Assembly (NCBI GenBank): GCA_937991535.1
Contig: CALKHN010000005.1
Coordinates: forward strand, 1 to 64,000
Reading direction: 5' to 3'
Origin: an uncultured Sphingobacteriales bacterium
GTDB lineage: Bacteria; Bacteroidota; Bacteroidia; Chitinophagales; Chitinophagaceae
Length of the DNA stretch: 64,000 nt
Under the pieces are notes generated by a model that saw nothing but the letters and a program-made list of their open reading frames with translations, was not told the origin of the DNA and did not search any database. Made by a program: the position numbers and the translations under genes. Shown here in pieces: positions 9,553 to 17,231 of the stretch. Numbering within the stretch: position 1 is the first letter of the stretch; each line of letters starts with the position of its first letter.

Positions 9553-10128
9553 ATGTCGTCAATTGTACATATTAAAAATATGGTGTGCGACCGCTGTGTT
9601 ATGGTGGTTCGTCAGCAATTCGATGCGTTACAATTGGCCTATAAAAATATTCGGCTGGGCCAGGTTGAATTGGATGACGAGCCGGATGCGGCACAACTGG
9701 AAACCTTGCGAAAGATGTTACAACAACAGGGTTTTGAGTTGCTGGATGATAAAAAAGCAAAAACGGTAGATCGTATAAAAACTGTTATCGTATCCCTTAT
9801 ACATGGTAAAGACACCGATGAGTTCAACCTGAAATTATCGGCCATGCTGGAAGAAAAGGTTGGTATGGATTATCATTACCTCAGCAGTCTTTTTTCTTCG
9901 GTAGAAGGCATTACCATTGAGAAATATGCCATTCTCCAGCGCATTGAAAAAGTTAAAGAATTGCTGATGTACGACGAAAAAAACCTCAGCGAAATTGCTT
10001 TTGAGATGGGCTACAGCAGCACACAGCATCTTTCGCAACAGTTTAAGAAAGTAACCGGATTAACGCCCTCCCATTTCAAAAAACTGAAAATAAACAAGCG
10101 CAAGCCACTCGATAAAGTTACAGATTGA
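9553..10128 (+). CDS. HMA-domain/AraC-type transcriptional regulator, second paralogue
   Basis: The product has 191 residues from the ATG at 9553. It shows the same architecture as the divergent neighbour: an HMA-like domain with MxCxxC (NMVCDRC near residue 9), a linker, and an AraC DNA-binding domain (LSEIAFEMGYSSTQHLSQQF then GLTPSHF). The two share roughly their whole length by eye, so they look like an old duplication. The frame can be extended to 9496, but a promoter at 9518-9545 overlaps that extension and the HMA fold starts at 9553. The 142-base space between the two regulator genes is the obvious place for shared operators. Together with copA and the HMA chaperone it forms a copper-response cluster. 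The HMA linkage is seen; the choice of metal is inferred from copA. Confidence 0.88.
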   Translation: MSSIVHIKNMVCDRCVMVVRQQFDALQLAYKNIRLGQVELDDEPDAAQLETLRKMLQQQGFELLDDKKAKTVDRIKTVIVSLIHGKDTDEFNLKLSAMLEEKVGMDYHYLSSLFSSVEGITIEKYAILQRIEKVKELLMYDEKNLSEIAFEMGYSSTQHLSQQFKKVTGLTPSHFKKLKINKRKPLDKVTD

Positions 10129-10220
10129 ACCAACCGGCTGCATTCCGAAATTATATACATCTTCCTCCTTATTCTATAACAGTCAGCTCTCTGCTGCTTT
10201 CTAATTTTACATCGTAAACA

Positions 10221-10240
10221 AACCGGTAATGAACCGGTAA
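10221..10240 (+). promoter_or_regulatory. Direct repeat AACCGGTAA with 11-base period, candidate operator
   Basis: AACCGGTAA occurs at 10221-10229 and again at 10232-10240, about one helical turn apart and 28 bases before the chaperone ATG. Two same-face half-sites are what an AraC-type activator commonly recognises. Assignment to the HMA-AraC regulators is inference. Confidence 0.35.
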
Positions 10241-10268
10241 GATGATTGAACGATTAAAATTTAGAAAG

Positions 10269-10487
10269 ATGGACGCATTAACATTCAAAACAAACATTAA
10301 GTGTTCGGGATGCATTGCAAAAGCAACTCCTTTTCTTGATCAGGTGGCAGGCAGGGATAATTGGGAAGTAGACATCACAAATCCCGATAAGATCCTTCGT
10401 ATTGAAACAGATGAAGCCATTAATACCGGCGACATCATTAAAGCTGTTACCGAAGCAGGTTATAAAGCCGAGCCATTGCAACCGTAA
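10269..10487 (+). CDS. Heavy-metal-associated domain protein (copper chaperone-like)
   Basis: A single-domain HMA protein of 72 residues from the ATG at 10269 (an upstream ATG at 10242 adds nine poorly folding residues). The fold begins at once (MDALTFKTNIKC) and the metal site is CSGC, here preceded by Lys and Ile where CopZ proteins usually carry Met-x. It ends like other HMA domains with a beta strand before PLQP. Small HMA proteins hand Cu(I) to CopA. Here the gene lies in the same cluster as copA and two HMA-containing regulators, although on the opposite strand to copA, and it closes with its own terminator. That it is a soluble cytoplasmic carrier follows from the absence of a signal peptide. 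Confidence 0.8.
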   Translation: MDALTFKTNIKCSGCIAKATPFLDQVAGRDNWEVDITNPDKILRIETDEAINTGDIIKAVTEAGYKAEPLQP

Positions 10488-10494
10488 ACAATAT

Positions 10495-10530
10495 AGCCGG
10501 TAAGTTTTATTACCGGCTGTATTTATTCTT
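10495..10530 (+). terminator. Terminator after the HMA chaperone gene
   Basis: AGCCGGTAA pairs perfectly with TTACCGGCT (six-base loop), followed by a T-rich stretch; it begins seven bases after the stop codon. Confidence 0.7.
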
Positions 10531-10918
10531 CTGCTTCAATTCAAATAGGCATTAAATCATTATTCTTCGCCATTGCTGTTTTACACACATGATTCAGGAA
10601 AGCTTTAACCTGGAATAAATCTTGTTCACTCTTTTGGATAAAGTAATACAGTTACAGTTCATTCTGTGGGAAACCACGTCAACACACCGATACTTTTTAT
10701 TTGGCAAGACAAAAAGGAAAGTACATCCCTAATGAAAAAAATGCAGACAGGATTTTATAGAAGAGAGTTGCACGGTTAGCTAAGGCAAACATAAAAGAAG
10801 TCTCGTAAGGCTATTTTGTAAGTCTATTTTAAATTGATTAATTTTAGTAAAAAAAAGTTCTTTAACATCTCTGGAAGAATTTCATGTGCAAATTTTGTGC
10901 AAATTCTTTAAAAATACA
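10531..10918. other. Gene-free stretch downstream of tRNA-Leu with coding remnants and a direct repeat
   Basis: No complete gene is visible. One frame around 10648-10760 is open for about 37 codons with protein-like composition but has no start codon and ends in TAG, which could be decayed coding sequence. At 10885-10894 and 10896-10905 the ten-base word TGTGCAAATT is directly repeated with an 11-base period, 60-75 bases from the 3' end of the tRNA-Leu gene. This is the side of a tRNA where integrative elements insert, so a vanished island is possible but not shown. Confidence 0.3.
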
Positions 10919-10942
10919 AAAGGCTCACTTTCGTGAGCCTTT
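10919..10942 (-). terminator. Terminator of the tRNA-Gly/tRNA-Leu transcript
   Basis: A ten-base perfect stem, AAAGGCTCAC with GTGAGCCTTT around a TTTC loop, is followed on the minus strand by TT and an AT-rich stretch. It lies 20 bases after tRNA-Leu. Confidence 0.75.
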
Positions 10943-10961
10943 ATAACTGATTGATTCAGAG

Positions 10962-11047
10962 TGCCCCGGAACGGACTTGAACCGTTACGGCCATTGCTGG
11001 CCACAGGATTTTAAGTCCTGCGTGTCTACCAATTCCACCACCAGGGC
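10962..11047 (-). tRNA. tRNA-Leu (anticodon UAA)
   Basis: The minus strand folds as an 86-base class II tRNA. Acceptor arms GCCCTGG and CCGGGGC pair. The anticodon stem GCAGG/CCTGT encloses CTTAAAA, giving anticodon TAA. A long variable arm follows (GGCCAGCAATGGCC), then the T loop GGTTCAAGTCC. CCA is not encoded. The gene is 51 bases downstream of tRNA-Gly on the same strand. Confidence 0.95.
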
Positions 11048-11098
11048 AGTTACAACAAACAAAAAATTCCACCCGCATTCACGAATGGAATCATGCTG

Positions 11099-11171
<73 letters not shown>

Positions 11172-11243
11172 TTATTAAAGAACTGATTGGGGAGTGCAAA
11201 ATTAAGGATTGGTTTTAAACAGCAAAATTTTTCTGAACCGCTG

Positions 11244-11447
11244 CTATTTATATTTTGGCGTATATAAGGTATTTTCCGGTACTGTTACCTCGGGCTTGCC
11301 TTTATACCGGTGTTTGTATAATCCATAGCTGCCGCCAATCAAAAAGGCAATAATGGCTACCAATTGCATGTAAAACAAAAACCTGGATGATTTTACCCAA
11401 CTCCAGGCGAAATCCTTCTTGCTGTTTACCGTAATTTCATGTTCCAT
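11244..11447 (-). CDS. Small single-pass membrane protein, unknown function
   Basis: The 67-residue product has a charged N-terminus, one hydrophobic helix (about residues 24-44) and a basic, proline-containing tail ending KYK. It starts at an ATG and lies 45 bases downstream of the glycosyltransferase gene in the same direction, so the two may be co-transcribed. No family is recognised. The layout (cytoplasmic tail, helix, short outside tail) is typical of small membrane-associated accessory proteins. Confidence 0.55.
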   Translation of the reverse strand: MEHEITVNSKKDFAWSWVKSSRFLFYMQLVAIIAFLIGGSYGLYKHRYKGKPEVTVPENTLYTPKYK

Positions 11448-11492
11448 ATTCTATTGATTTGCTTTGCAAAAATAGCAGTTAACGATTAACAT

Positions 11493-12524
11493 TTACCCAT
11501 TTTGTCCAATAATTTCTGTAAAAGTGCGCTTCTTTTTAATAAAATACTGCCATACCACACTGCCTTTGTATATTCCGTTCGGATGAACCTCTCTTTTCAC
11601 AGGAAAATATTTTTTATCCTTAGCTGAAAAAAGCCATTTATAAAATGCGAAATGTGCCCTTAATACGATCCCGGCATAGGCTCCATCGCCCGAAAACAAT
11701 TGCTGAAGGGCACTTATCCCGTCCAGCACCAGCCGGAATGGAATTTTCCATACTTTTTTTGCAAACGGATAATTCTTGTAAAGCATGATGAGGCTATTGC
11801 GGTAATTTAAATATACTTTACGGGGATTGCCTTTGGGCAAACTGCCTCCGCCAACATGATATACTACCGACTGCGGACACACGTAAACAAGATGGTCCGA
11901 CAGTTGCATGCGCCAGCATAGATCAATTTCCTCCTGGTGAGCAAAAAACATTTCATCAAAACCGTTTAAACGGTGATACACCTGCAACCGCACGAACAAC
12001 GCGCAACCCGAGGCCCAGAACACCGGCGCCACAGCATCATACTGCCCGGTATCCCTTTCACATTCGTCAAATACCCTGCCCCTGCAAAAAGCATAACCAT
12101 ACGCGTCTATCCATCCTCCCGCTCCTCCCGCATATTCAAACATGGTTTTGTTGTGCCACGACAATACTTTGGGCTGGCACGCGGCAATACTGGCATTGCT
12201 TTCCATGAGTTCAATTACAGGCTCAATCCAGCCGGGTGTTACTTCCACATCGGAATTTAACAATACACAATAAGAAGCCTCCACCTGCTGCAAAGCCGTA
12301 TTGTATCCTTTGGCAAAACCTTCGTTTACGGAACTGCGCAGTTGTTTCACCTGGGGGTAATACCGGGTAAGAAAATCAAGCGAATCATCGGTTGAACCAT
12401 TGTCGGCTACAACAAATTGTATCCCGGGATATGTAGTAAGCATAAGGGATGGGAGAAACTGCTCCAGGTATTTCCTGCCGTTCCAGTTCAAAATAACTAC
12501 CGCTACCGATGGATAATGGATCAA
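11493..12524 (-). CDS. Family 2 glycosyltransferase
   Basis: A 343-residue GT-A fold enzyme that transfers a sugar from a nucleotide donor, most like rhamnosyl- and related transferases of surface glycans. The N-terminal beta strand VAVVILNWNG and the following DNGSTDDS are the nucleotide-binding part. LLNSDVEV holds the DxD-like metal site near residue 95. EEIDLCWRMQ in the middle is the usual acceptor-side ED motif of this subgroup. There is no membrane helix; the C-terminal region is basic and aromatic and may lie against the membrane. The longest frame begins with TTG and the protein fold starts directly after it, so a non-ATG start at 12524 is plausible. No other glycan genes are nearby, so the substrate is unknown. 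Confidence 0.85.
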   Translation of the reverse strand: MIHYPSVAVVILNWNGRKYLEQFLPSLMLTTYPGIQFVVADNGSTDDSLDFLTRYYPQVKQLRSSVNEGFAKGYNTALQQVEASYCVLLNSDVEVTPGWIEPVIELMESNASIAACQPKVLSWHNKTMFEYAGGAGGWIDAYGYAFCRGRVFDECERDTGQYDAVAPVFWASGCALFVRLQVYHRLNGFDEMFFAHQEEIDLCWRMQLSDHLVYVCPQSVVYHVGGGSLPKGNPRKVYLNYRNSLIMLYKNYPFAKKVWKIPFRLVLDGISALQQLFSGDGAYAGIVLRAHFAFYKWLFSAKDKKYFPVKREVHPNGIYKGSVVWQYFIKKKRTFTEIIGQNG

Positions 12525-12656
12525 TGTATAAGGATTATTTTTTCAAAAATAAAGGATGCATTGTTACCATTTCGGTATTTTTAAATATGTTTCATCTGTT
12601 TATTTTATTGATTTTTATTAGTCAGATGGTATTCGCCAATAATCAGCACTTTGAAT

Positions 12657-13832
12657 ATGCAAAATGTTTTAGGCTCATTTCATCGTTTCTTTAATTGGCG
12701 CACAGCTTTGTCACTGGTTGCCATTGGCATTGTAACAGGTACTATTTTTTACTCGCAATACCTTGCCAATAAAATAGCAGCAGATGAAAGGCAGAAAGTA
12801 GAAATCTGGGTGGAAGCCGAAAAATTCCTGATCAGTTCGCCACCAGATACGGATACCAAGCTGGTTTCTGCCATTATTATCAACAACAACGACATTCCCA
12901 TTATCGGGGTTAATGAAGCCGGAAGCATAATACATTATATCAATCTCGATTCCACCAAAGTCAACAACGATACCGGTTACCTTCATCAAAAAGTACGGCA
13001 ATTCAGGAGCCAGCATGAACCCATCGTTTATACAGACCCCCTAAACGGAAAGATAGATCATTACTACTACGGCAGTTCTGCATTGCTGCGCGAAGTAAGA
13101 TACTATCCTCTGGTGCAATTGCTGATCGTTGCATTGTTTATTATTTTCGCGTTTTATGCTATGGCCACCCGCAACCGATCCGCTCAAAATCAGTTATGGG
13201 CCGGTATGGCCAAAGAAACTGCTCATCAGTTGGGCACTCCTGTTACTTCTTTGCAGGGCTGGGTGGCGATGCTGAAAGAAGATCCTTACAATGAAAAAAT
13301 GGCCACAGAGTTGGCCAAAGATGTTGACAGGCTCCAACTGGTATCTGACCGGTTCAGTAAAATTGGAAGTACACCGAAACTTGAGGAAAAAAACCTGCTG
13401 GTGCAGATCAGCGATATGGTGGATTATATCCGCCGCAGATCGCCTGAAAAAGTGCAGTTCATTATAAACGCGGGCAACGCTAAAACCATTCCCGTAAAAA
13501 TTTCTGCATCGCTGTTCGATTGGGTTATTGAAAATCTTTTAAAAAATGCGCTCGACGCCATGGGAGGAAAAGGCACAATTACCATTGATATTACGCAAAC
13601 CAGCGAGCAGGTACAGATAGATGTAACCGATACAGGGAAAGGGATAGCTTCCGCCAATATGAACAGCGTATTTAAACCGGGATTTACCACAAAAAAAAGG
13701 GGATGGGGACTGGGACTAACACTTTCCCGGCGTATCATTCAGCAATACCACAAAGGGCAATTGTTTGTAAAAAGCTCGGAGTTGGGAAAAGGAACTACTT
13801 TCAGAATTATTTTACAGAAGTTCGCGGGGTAA
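12657..13832 (+). CDS. Membrane sensor histidine kinase (orphan)
   Basis: The product has 391 residues from the ATG at 12657. A membrane helix near residues 14-34 is followed by a small extracytoplasmic sensor domain of about 110 residues, then a second helix around LLIVALFIIFAFYAM. The cytoplasmic kinase comes next, with the H-box ETAHQLGTPVTSLQGW; the histidine followed by QLGTP is an unusual variant of the common HELRTP. The ATPase domain shows the N box (ENLLKNALDAM), G1 (DTGKGI) and G2 (GWGLGLTLSRRI). No response regulator gene is adjacent, so the partner must be elsewhere. The variant H-box resembles kinases that act on atypical regulators in Bacteroidota; that is a weak inference. Confidence 0.9.
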   Translation: MQNVLGSFHRFFNWRTALSLVAIGIVTGTIFYSQYLANKIAADERQKVEIWVEAEKFLISSPPDTDTKLVSAIIINNNDIPIIGVNEAGSIIHYINLDSTKVNNDTGYLHQKVRQFRSQHEPIVYTDPLNGKIDHYYYGSSALLREVRYYPLVQLLIVALFIIFAFYAMATRNRSAQNQLWAGMAKETAHQLGTPVTSLQGWVAMLKEDPYNEKMATELAKDVDRLQLVSDRFSKIGSTPKLEEKNLLVQISDMVDYIRRRSPEKVQFIINAGNAKTIPVKISASLFDWVIENLLKNALDAMGGKGTITIDITQTSEQVQIDVTDTGKGIASANMNSVFKPGFTTKKRGWGLGLTLSRRIIQQYHKGQLFVKSSELGKGTTFRIILQKFAG

Positions 13833-13895
13833 CAAGGTGCAGGTTCAGGGTACAAGTTGCAGGTTACAGGAAATGCTCCCCTGAAACCTGAAACC
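13833..13895. repeat. Degenerate CAGGTT/ACAGG intergenic repeat between convergent genes
   Basis: The space between the kinase and dnaJ consists of variants of GCAGGTTACAGG, and then the complementary motif CCTGAAACCT repeated. The halves can pair imperfectly into a hairpin. Related words recur at 38467-38492 and 41361-41415, so this is a dispersed family in intergenic DNA. Confidence 0.55.
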
Positions 13896-13898
13896 TCC

Positions 13899-15047
13899 CT
13901 ATCCAAACATTTCCTTCACCCTTTCAAAAAAACTCTTTTCACCCTTTACAGGTTGCGGTTTAAAATTGGGAGAATCCTGTAATTTTTCCAGCGTCGCTTT
14001 TTCTTCCGCGTTAATGTTCTGAGGCGTCCACACGTTTACATGAATAAGCTGATCGCCTCGTTCATACGAATTGATGGCAGGAAAACCCTTGCCTTTTAAC
14101 CGGAAAATTTTACCACTCTGCGTACCTGCAGGTATTTTTATCTTTGCTTTGCCATCTATAGTAGGCACTTCTACCTGTGTACCAAAAACAACATCGGTAA
14201 AGGAAATATGAAGGTCAAACACAACATTCAAACCATCTCTTTGCAAATATTGATGATTTTCTTCCTCGATCAGTATTATTAAATCACCTGCAGAACCACC
14301 TCTTTCCCCGGCATTGCCTTTGCCGCTCATACTTAGCTGCATTCCTTCCTGCACTCCGGCGGGGATATCAATATTTACCGTTTCTTCTCCATATACTCTT
14401 CCTTCTCCGCGGCAACTGGTACATTTGCTGGTGATCGTGGTTCCTTCGCCATTACACGTGGAGCAGGTAGTAACGGTTTGCATCTGTCCCAAAAACGTAT
14501 TGGTTACTTTTCTAACCTGGCCGCTTCCTCCACAGGTTGAGCAGGTTTGTACACCACCTTTATCTTTTGCACCTGTACCACTACATGTGGAACAGGAAAC
14601 ATATTTTTTTACTTTAATCGTTTTGGTAGCGCCATTAGCGATCTCTTCAAAATTTAATTTTATTTTGACCCTCAGGTTACTGCCGCGCACTCCATGATTC
14701 CTTCGTCCTCCTCCCCTGCTTCCGCCACCAAAAAAGCTACCGAAAATATCATCCCCAAAAATATCTCCAAACTGGCTGAAAATATCTTCCGTATTCATAT
14801 TACCGAAACCGCCTCTGCCATTGTTCCCTAACCCGGCATGGCCAAACCTGTCGTACTGCGATCTTTTATCCGCATCACTTAATACTTCATAGGCCTCCGC
14901 AGCTTCTTTAAATTTTTCTTCGGCAGCTTTATCCCCTGCATTCCGGTCGGGGTGATACTGCATAGCCACTTTCCGGTAGGCTTTCTTAATCTCATCGGCC
15001 GATGCAGATTTGGAAGTACCTAATATCTCGTAATAATCTCTTTTCAT
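13899..15047 (-). CDS. dnaJ: Molecular chaperone DnaJ
   Basis: DnaJ (Hsp40) delivers unfolded proteins to DnaK and stimulates its ATPase. The 382 residues show all parts of a type I DnaJ in order: the J domain with HPD (YHPDRNAGD near residue 33), a Gly/Phe-rich linker (about residues 75-110, rich in GGFG and GGGSRGGG), four zinc-binding CxxCxGxG repeats (CSTCSGTG, CSTCGGSG, CSTCNGEG, CTSCRGEG), and the two C-terminal substrate-binding barrels. It follows grpE by 93 bases on the same strand, the usual chaperone pairing; dnaK is not in the window. The stop is four bases from the repeat-filled gap to the kinase gene. Confidence 0.98.
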   Translation of the reverse strand: MKRDYYEILGTSKSASADEIKKAYRKVAMQYHPDRNAGDKAAEEKFKEAAEAYEVLSDADKRSQYDRFGHAGLGNNGRGGFGNMNTEDIFSQFGDIFGDDIFGSFFGGGSRGGGRRNHGVRGSNLRVKIKLNFEEIANGATKTIKVKKYVSCSTCSGTGAKDKGGVQTCSTCGGSGQVRKVTNTFLGQMQTVTTCSTCNGEGTTITSKCTSCRGEGRVYGEETVNIDIPAGVQEGMQLSMSGKGNAGERGGSAGDLIILIEEENHQYLQRDGLNVVFDLHISFTDVVFGTQVEVPTIDGKAKIKIPAGTQSGKIFRLKGKGFPAINSYERGDQLIHVNVWTPQNINAEEKATLEKLQDSPNFKPQPVKGEKSFFERVKEMFG

Positions 15048-15140
15048 ATATTAATAATACCAGCCTTAAATACCAGGCATTTAAAAAACCATATTCGGGA
15101 AATAAATACGTTGGATTACGACCAGCTTCAAATTTTTAAA

Positions 15141-15710
15141 TTATAAACCTACAACCACTTTGGCAAATCGTATAATTTTATCATTGAGGTAATACCCTTT
15201 TACAATTTCTTCTATTACTTTTCCTTTCAGGTTTTCATCATCAACAAATACCTGGCTAACAGCTTCATGTTCATCCGGATTGAATTCCCTGCCTTTGCAG
15301 TCCATTGGTTTAACACCTTTGGAGGATAAAACCGACTTTAACTTATTAAACACCAATAATACACCTTCCTGCACTGCATCCTTTTCTCCGCTTTCCAGCA
15401 ATTGCTTCTCGGCCCTGTCGCAGTCATCCAAAACATCGAGCAGCGAAACAATCACTTCCCTGCCCGCAGTTTGCATCAACTCTACTCTTTCCCTGGCATT
15501 CCTTCTCTTGTAATTGTCAAACTCAGCATATAAACGAAGATATTTTTCTTTCTGCTCTGCCAATTCTGCCTGTACCTGTTCTATGTCATCTGTCATTTCC
15601 TCAGGAAAATTTGTTTGATCTGTCATATTAGCGTTTTCGTTAAGATTTTCGGTTTCATTAGTTAATGCGCTTTCCTGGTTTTCAGCGTCCTTATTTGTTA
15701 AATCTTCCAT
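15141..15710 (-). CDS. grpE: Nucleotide exchange factor GrpE
   Basis: GrpE releases ADP from DnaK. The 189-residue protein has an acidic, Asn/Glu-rich disordered N-terminus (about 45 residues) and a long coiled-coil helix (QAELAEQKEKYLRLYAEFDN). The beta domain carries the family signature around NPDEHEAVSQV and GYYLNDKIIR and ends KVVVGL. It is the first gene of a grpE-dnaJ pair. No TAnnTTTG promoter is obvious immediately upstream. Confidence 0.96.
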   Translation of the reverse strand: MEDLTNKDAENQESALTNETENLNENANMTDQTNFPEEMTDDIEQVQAELAEQKEKYLRLYAEFDNYKRRNARERVELMQTAGREVIVSLLDVLDDCDRAEKQLLESGEKDAVQEGVLLVFNKLKSVLSSKGVKPMDCKGREFNPDEHEAVSQVFVDDENLKGKVIEEIVKGYYLNDKIIRFAKVVVGL

Positions 15711-15800
15711 AGTCCTTATGTATTGTATAGATGCACTTTAATCAAGGCAACAAGTTTGCCAACCCTTCTTATAAGTCAAATTGGCGGAAAATGCCGGCAC

Positions 15801-15828
15801 CTCAAATTTTAAATCTCAAATTTTAAAT
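15801..15828 (+). repeat. Tandem copy of a 14-base AT-rich word
   Basis: CTCAAATTTTAAAT occurs twice back to back just upstream of the methyltransferase promoter. Similar AAATCTCAAAT/TTAAAT words appear at 20027-20060 (inside a coding region) and near 42218-42242, so it looks like a dispersed low-complexity family. Confidence 0.6.
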
Positions 15829-15834
15829 GACCTC

Positions 15835-15842
15835 TACCTTTG
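15835..15842 (+). promoter_or_regulatory. -7 promoter element of the rRNA methyltransferase gene
   Basis: TACCTTTG matches TAnnTTTG and ends five bases before the ATG at 15848. It therefore overlaps the longer reading frame (15827) and favours the shorter start. A good TTG at -33 is lacking. Confidence 0.45.
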
Positions 15843-15847
15843 CAGGC

Positions 15848-17020
15848 ATGGTAAAAGTACAATTAAAGCAAACAACCGGGAACAGAATCCAGAACGGTCA
15901 TCCCTGGATATTTGCCAATGAGATTAGAGAAATTAAACAAGCGTATTCGGCGGGGGAAATAGCTGAGGTATTTACACACGACAATAAATTTATCGGCAAA
16001 GGCTATATCAATCCCAAATCGCAGATTATTGTTCGTTTATTAACAAGACGAAGAGAAGAACAGATAAATGATGATTTTTTTTATACCAGATTATCTATGG
16101 CGTGGCAATACCGCCAGCGGTTGGGATACACACAAAACTGCAGGTTGGTTTTTGGCGAGGCAGACGGTTTGCCCCAACTTATTGTTGACAAGTTTAATGA
16201 TTACTTTGTTATCCAAACGCTTGCTTTGGGTATTGACGTATGGAAACCATCTATTGTAAATGCATTGCAAAAAATTTTTAGTCCTAAAGGAATTTATGAA
16301 CGCAACGATGTGCCCGTACGGGAACTGGAAGGAATGCCGCAGCAAAAAGGATTTTTATCTGCTCCGTTCGATACCAATATCATCATTAAAGAAAATGGAT
16401 TACAATTTTACGTTGATATTGCCAATGGACAAAAAACCGGATATTTTTTAGACCAGCAGGATAACCGCAGGGCTCTTCAGCATCTGGTAAAAGGGGCAGA
16501 TGTTCTGGGCGCTTTTTGTTACACCGGCACTTTTGAAATTCATGCCGCTCATTATGGCGCCGCATCTGTTACAGGGTTAGACATTTCGGAGAATGCCTGC
16601 GCACAAGCCCGGAAGAACGCAGCATTAAACGGATACGAAAACATTTGCCGTTTTGATTGCGTAAATGCTTTTGATGTATTGAAAAAATGGTCTAAGGAAG
16701 AAAAACAATATGATGTGGTGATGCTCGACCCTCCGGCTTTTACCAAAAGCCGGGCAAATATTGAAAAAGCTGTTGCGGGTTATAAAGAAATAAATTTACG
16801 TGGTATGAAGCTCCTGAAGCCGGGCGGATTTCTTGTTACTTCCAGTTGCACCAACTTAGTGCAGCCGGAATTGTTCCTTGATATTATTGTAATGGCGGCC
16901 AAAGACGCCCGTAAAAAATTACGCAGGGTAACATTCCAGGCGCAATCGCCTGACCACCCCATTGTTCCGGGTATGGAAAATACCAATTACCTGAAATTTT
17001 TAATTGTGGAGGTAAGCTGA
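15848..17020 (+). CDS. Class I SAM-dependent rRNA methyltransferase (RlmI-like)
   Basis: The product has 390 residues from the ATG at 15848. An N-terminal PUA-type RNA-binding domain (GHPWIFANEI, with GYINPKSQIIVRLL) is followed by a Rossmann methyltransferase domain. SAM-binding motif I is in LGAFCYTGTFEIHAA, followed by the acidic loop LDIS. The active-site DPPAF comes next and SSCTNLV near the C-terminus holds the cysteine expected for an RlmI-type 5-methylcytosine enzyme acting on 23S rRNA. YFLDQQDNR is a signature of this subfamily. Length and order fit RlmI well; the exact target base is inferred from family membership. The upstream ATG at 15827 is disfavoured because a promoter element lies after it. 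Confidence 0.88.
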   Translation: MVKVQLKQTTGNRIQNGHPWIFANEIREIKQAYSAGEIAEVFTHDNKFIGKGYINPKSQIIVRLLTRRREEQINDDFFYTRLSMAWQYRQRLGYTQNCRLVFGEADGLPQLIVDKFNDYFVIQTLALGIDVWKPSIVNALQKIFSPKGIYERNDVPVRELEGMPQQKGFLSAPFDTNIIIKENGLQFYVDIANGQKTGYFLDQQDNRRALQHLVKGADVLGAFCYTGTFEIHAAHYGAASVTGLDISENACAQARKNAALNGYENICRFDCVNAFDVLKKWSKEEKQYDVVMLDPPAFTKSRANIEKAVAGYKEINLRGMKLLKPGGFLVTSSCTNLVQPELFLDIIVMAAKDARKKLRRVTFQAQSPDHPIVPGMENTNYLKFLIVEVS

Positions 17021-17231
17021 GTCCTTCGAAGCACAATTGCCATTAAAACAGCTTTTTTTGCGGCATTAAAAAGAGCATTGATCCGGTTATTTTAACTTTT
17101 TCGCATACCTGCTTTTCACATTTGCAGATTGATTTATTTATTTTTATGTAATTCACATTGCTTCAGCATCTCTGATTGTAAATCATTATATATTGCCCGG
17201 TTCATTACGTGCATCATCTAAATATAAGAAT

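Noticed and set aside
10648..10760. Small gene with GKPRQHTDTFYLARQKGK-like content
   Set aside because: No start codon, preceded by a stop and ended after 37 codons; kept only as possible decayed sequence.
13899..15710. Presence of dnaK beside grpE-dnaJ
   Set aside because: No DnaK-like frame is visible on either side; the pair stands without it in this window.
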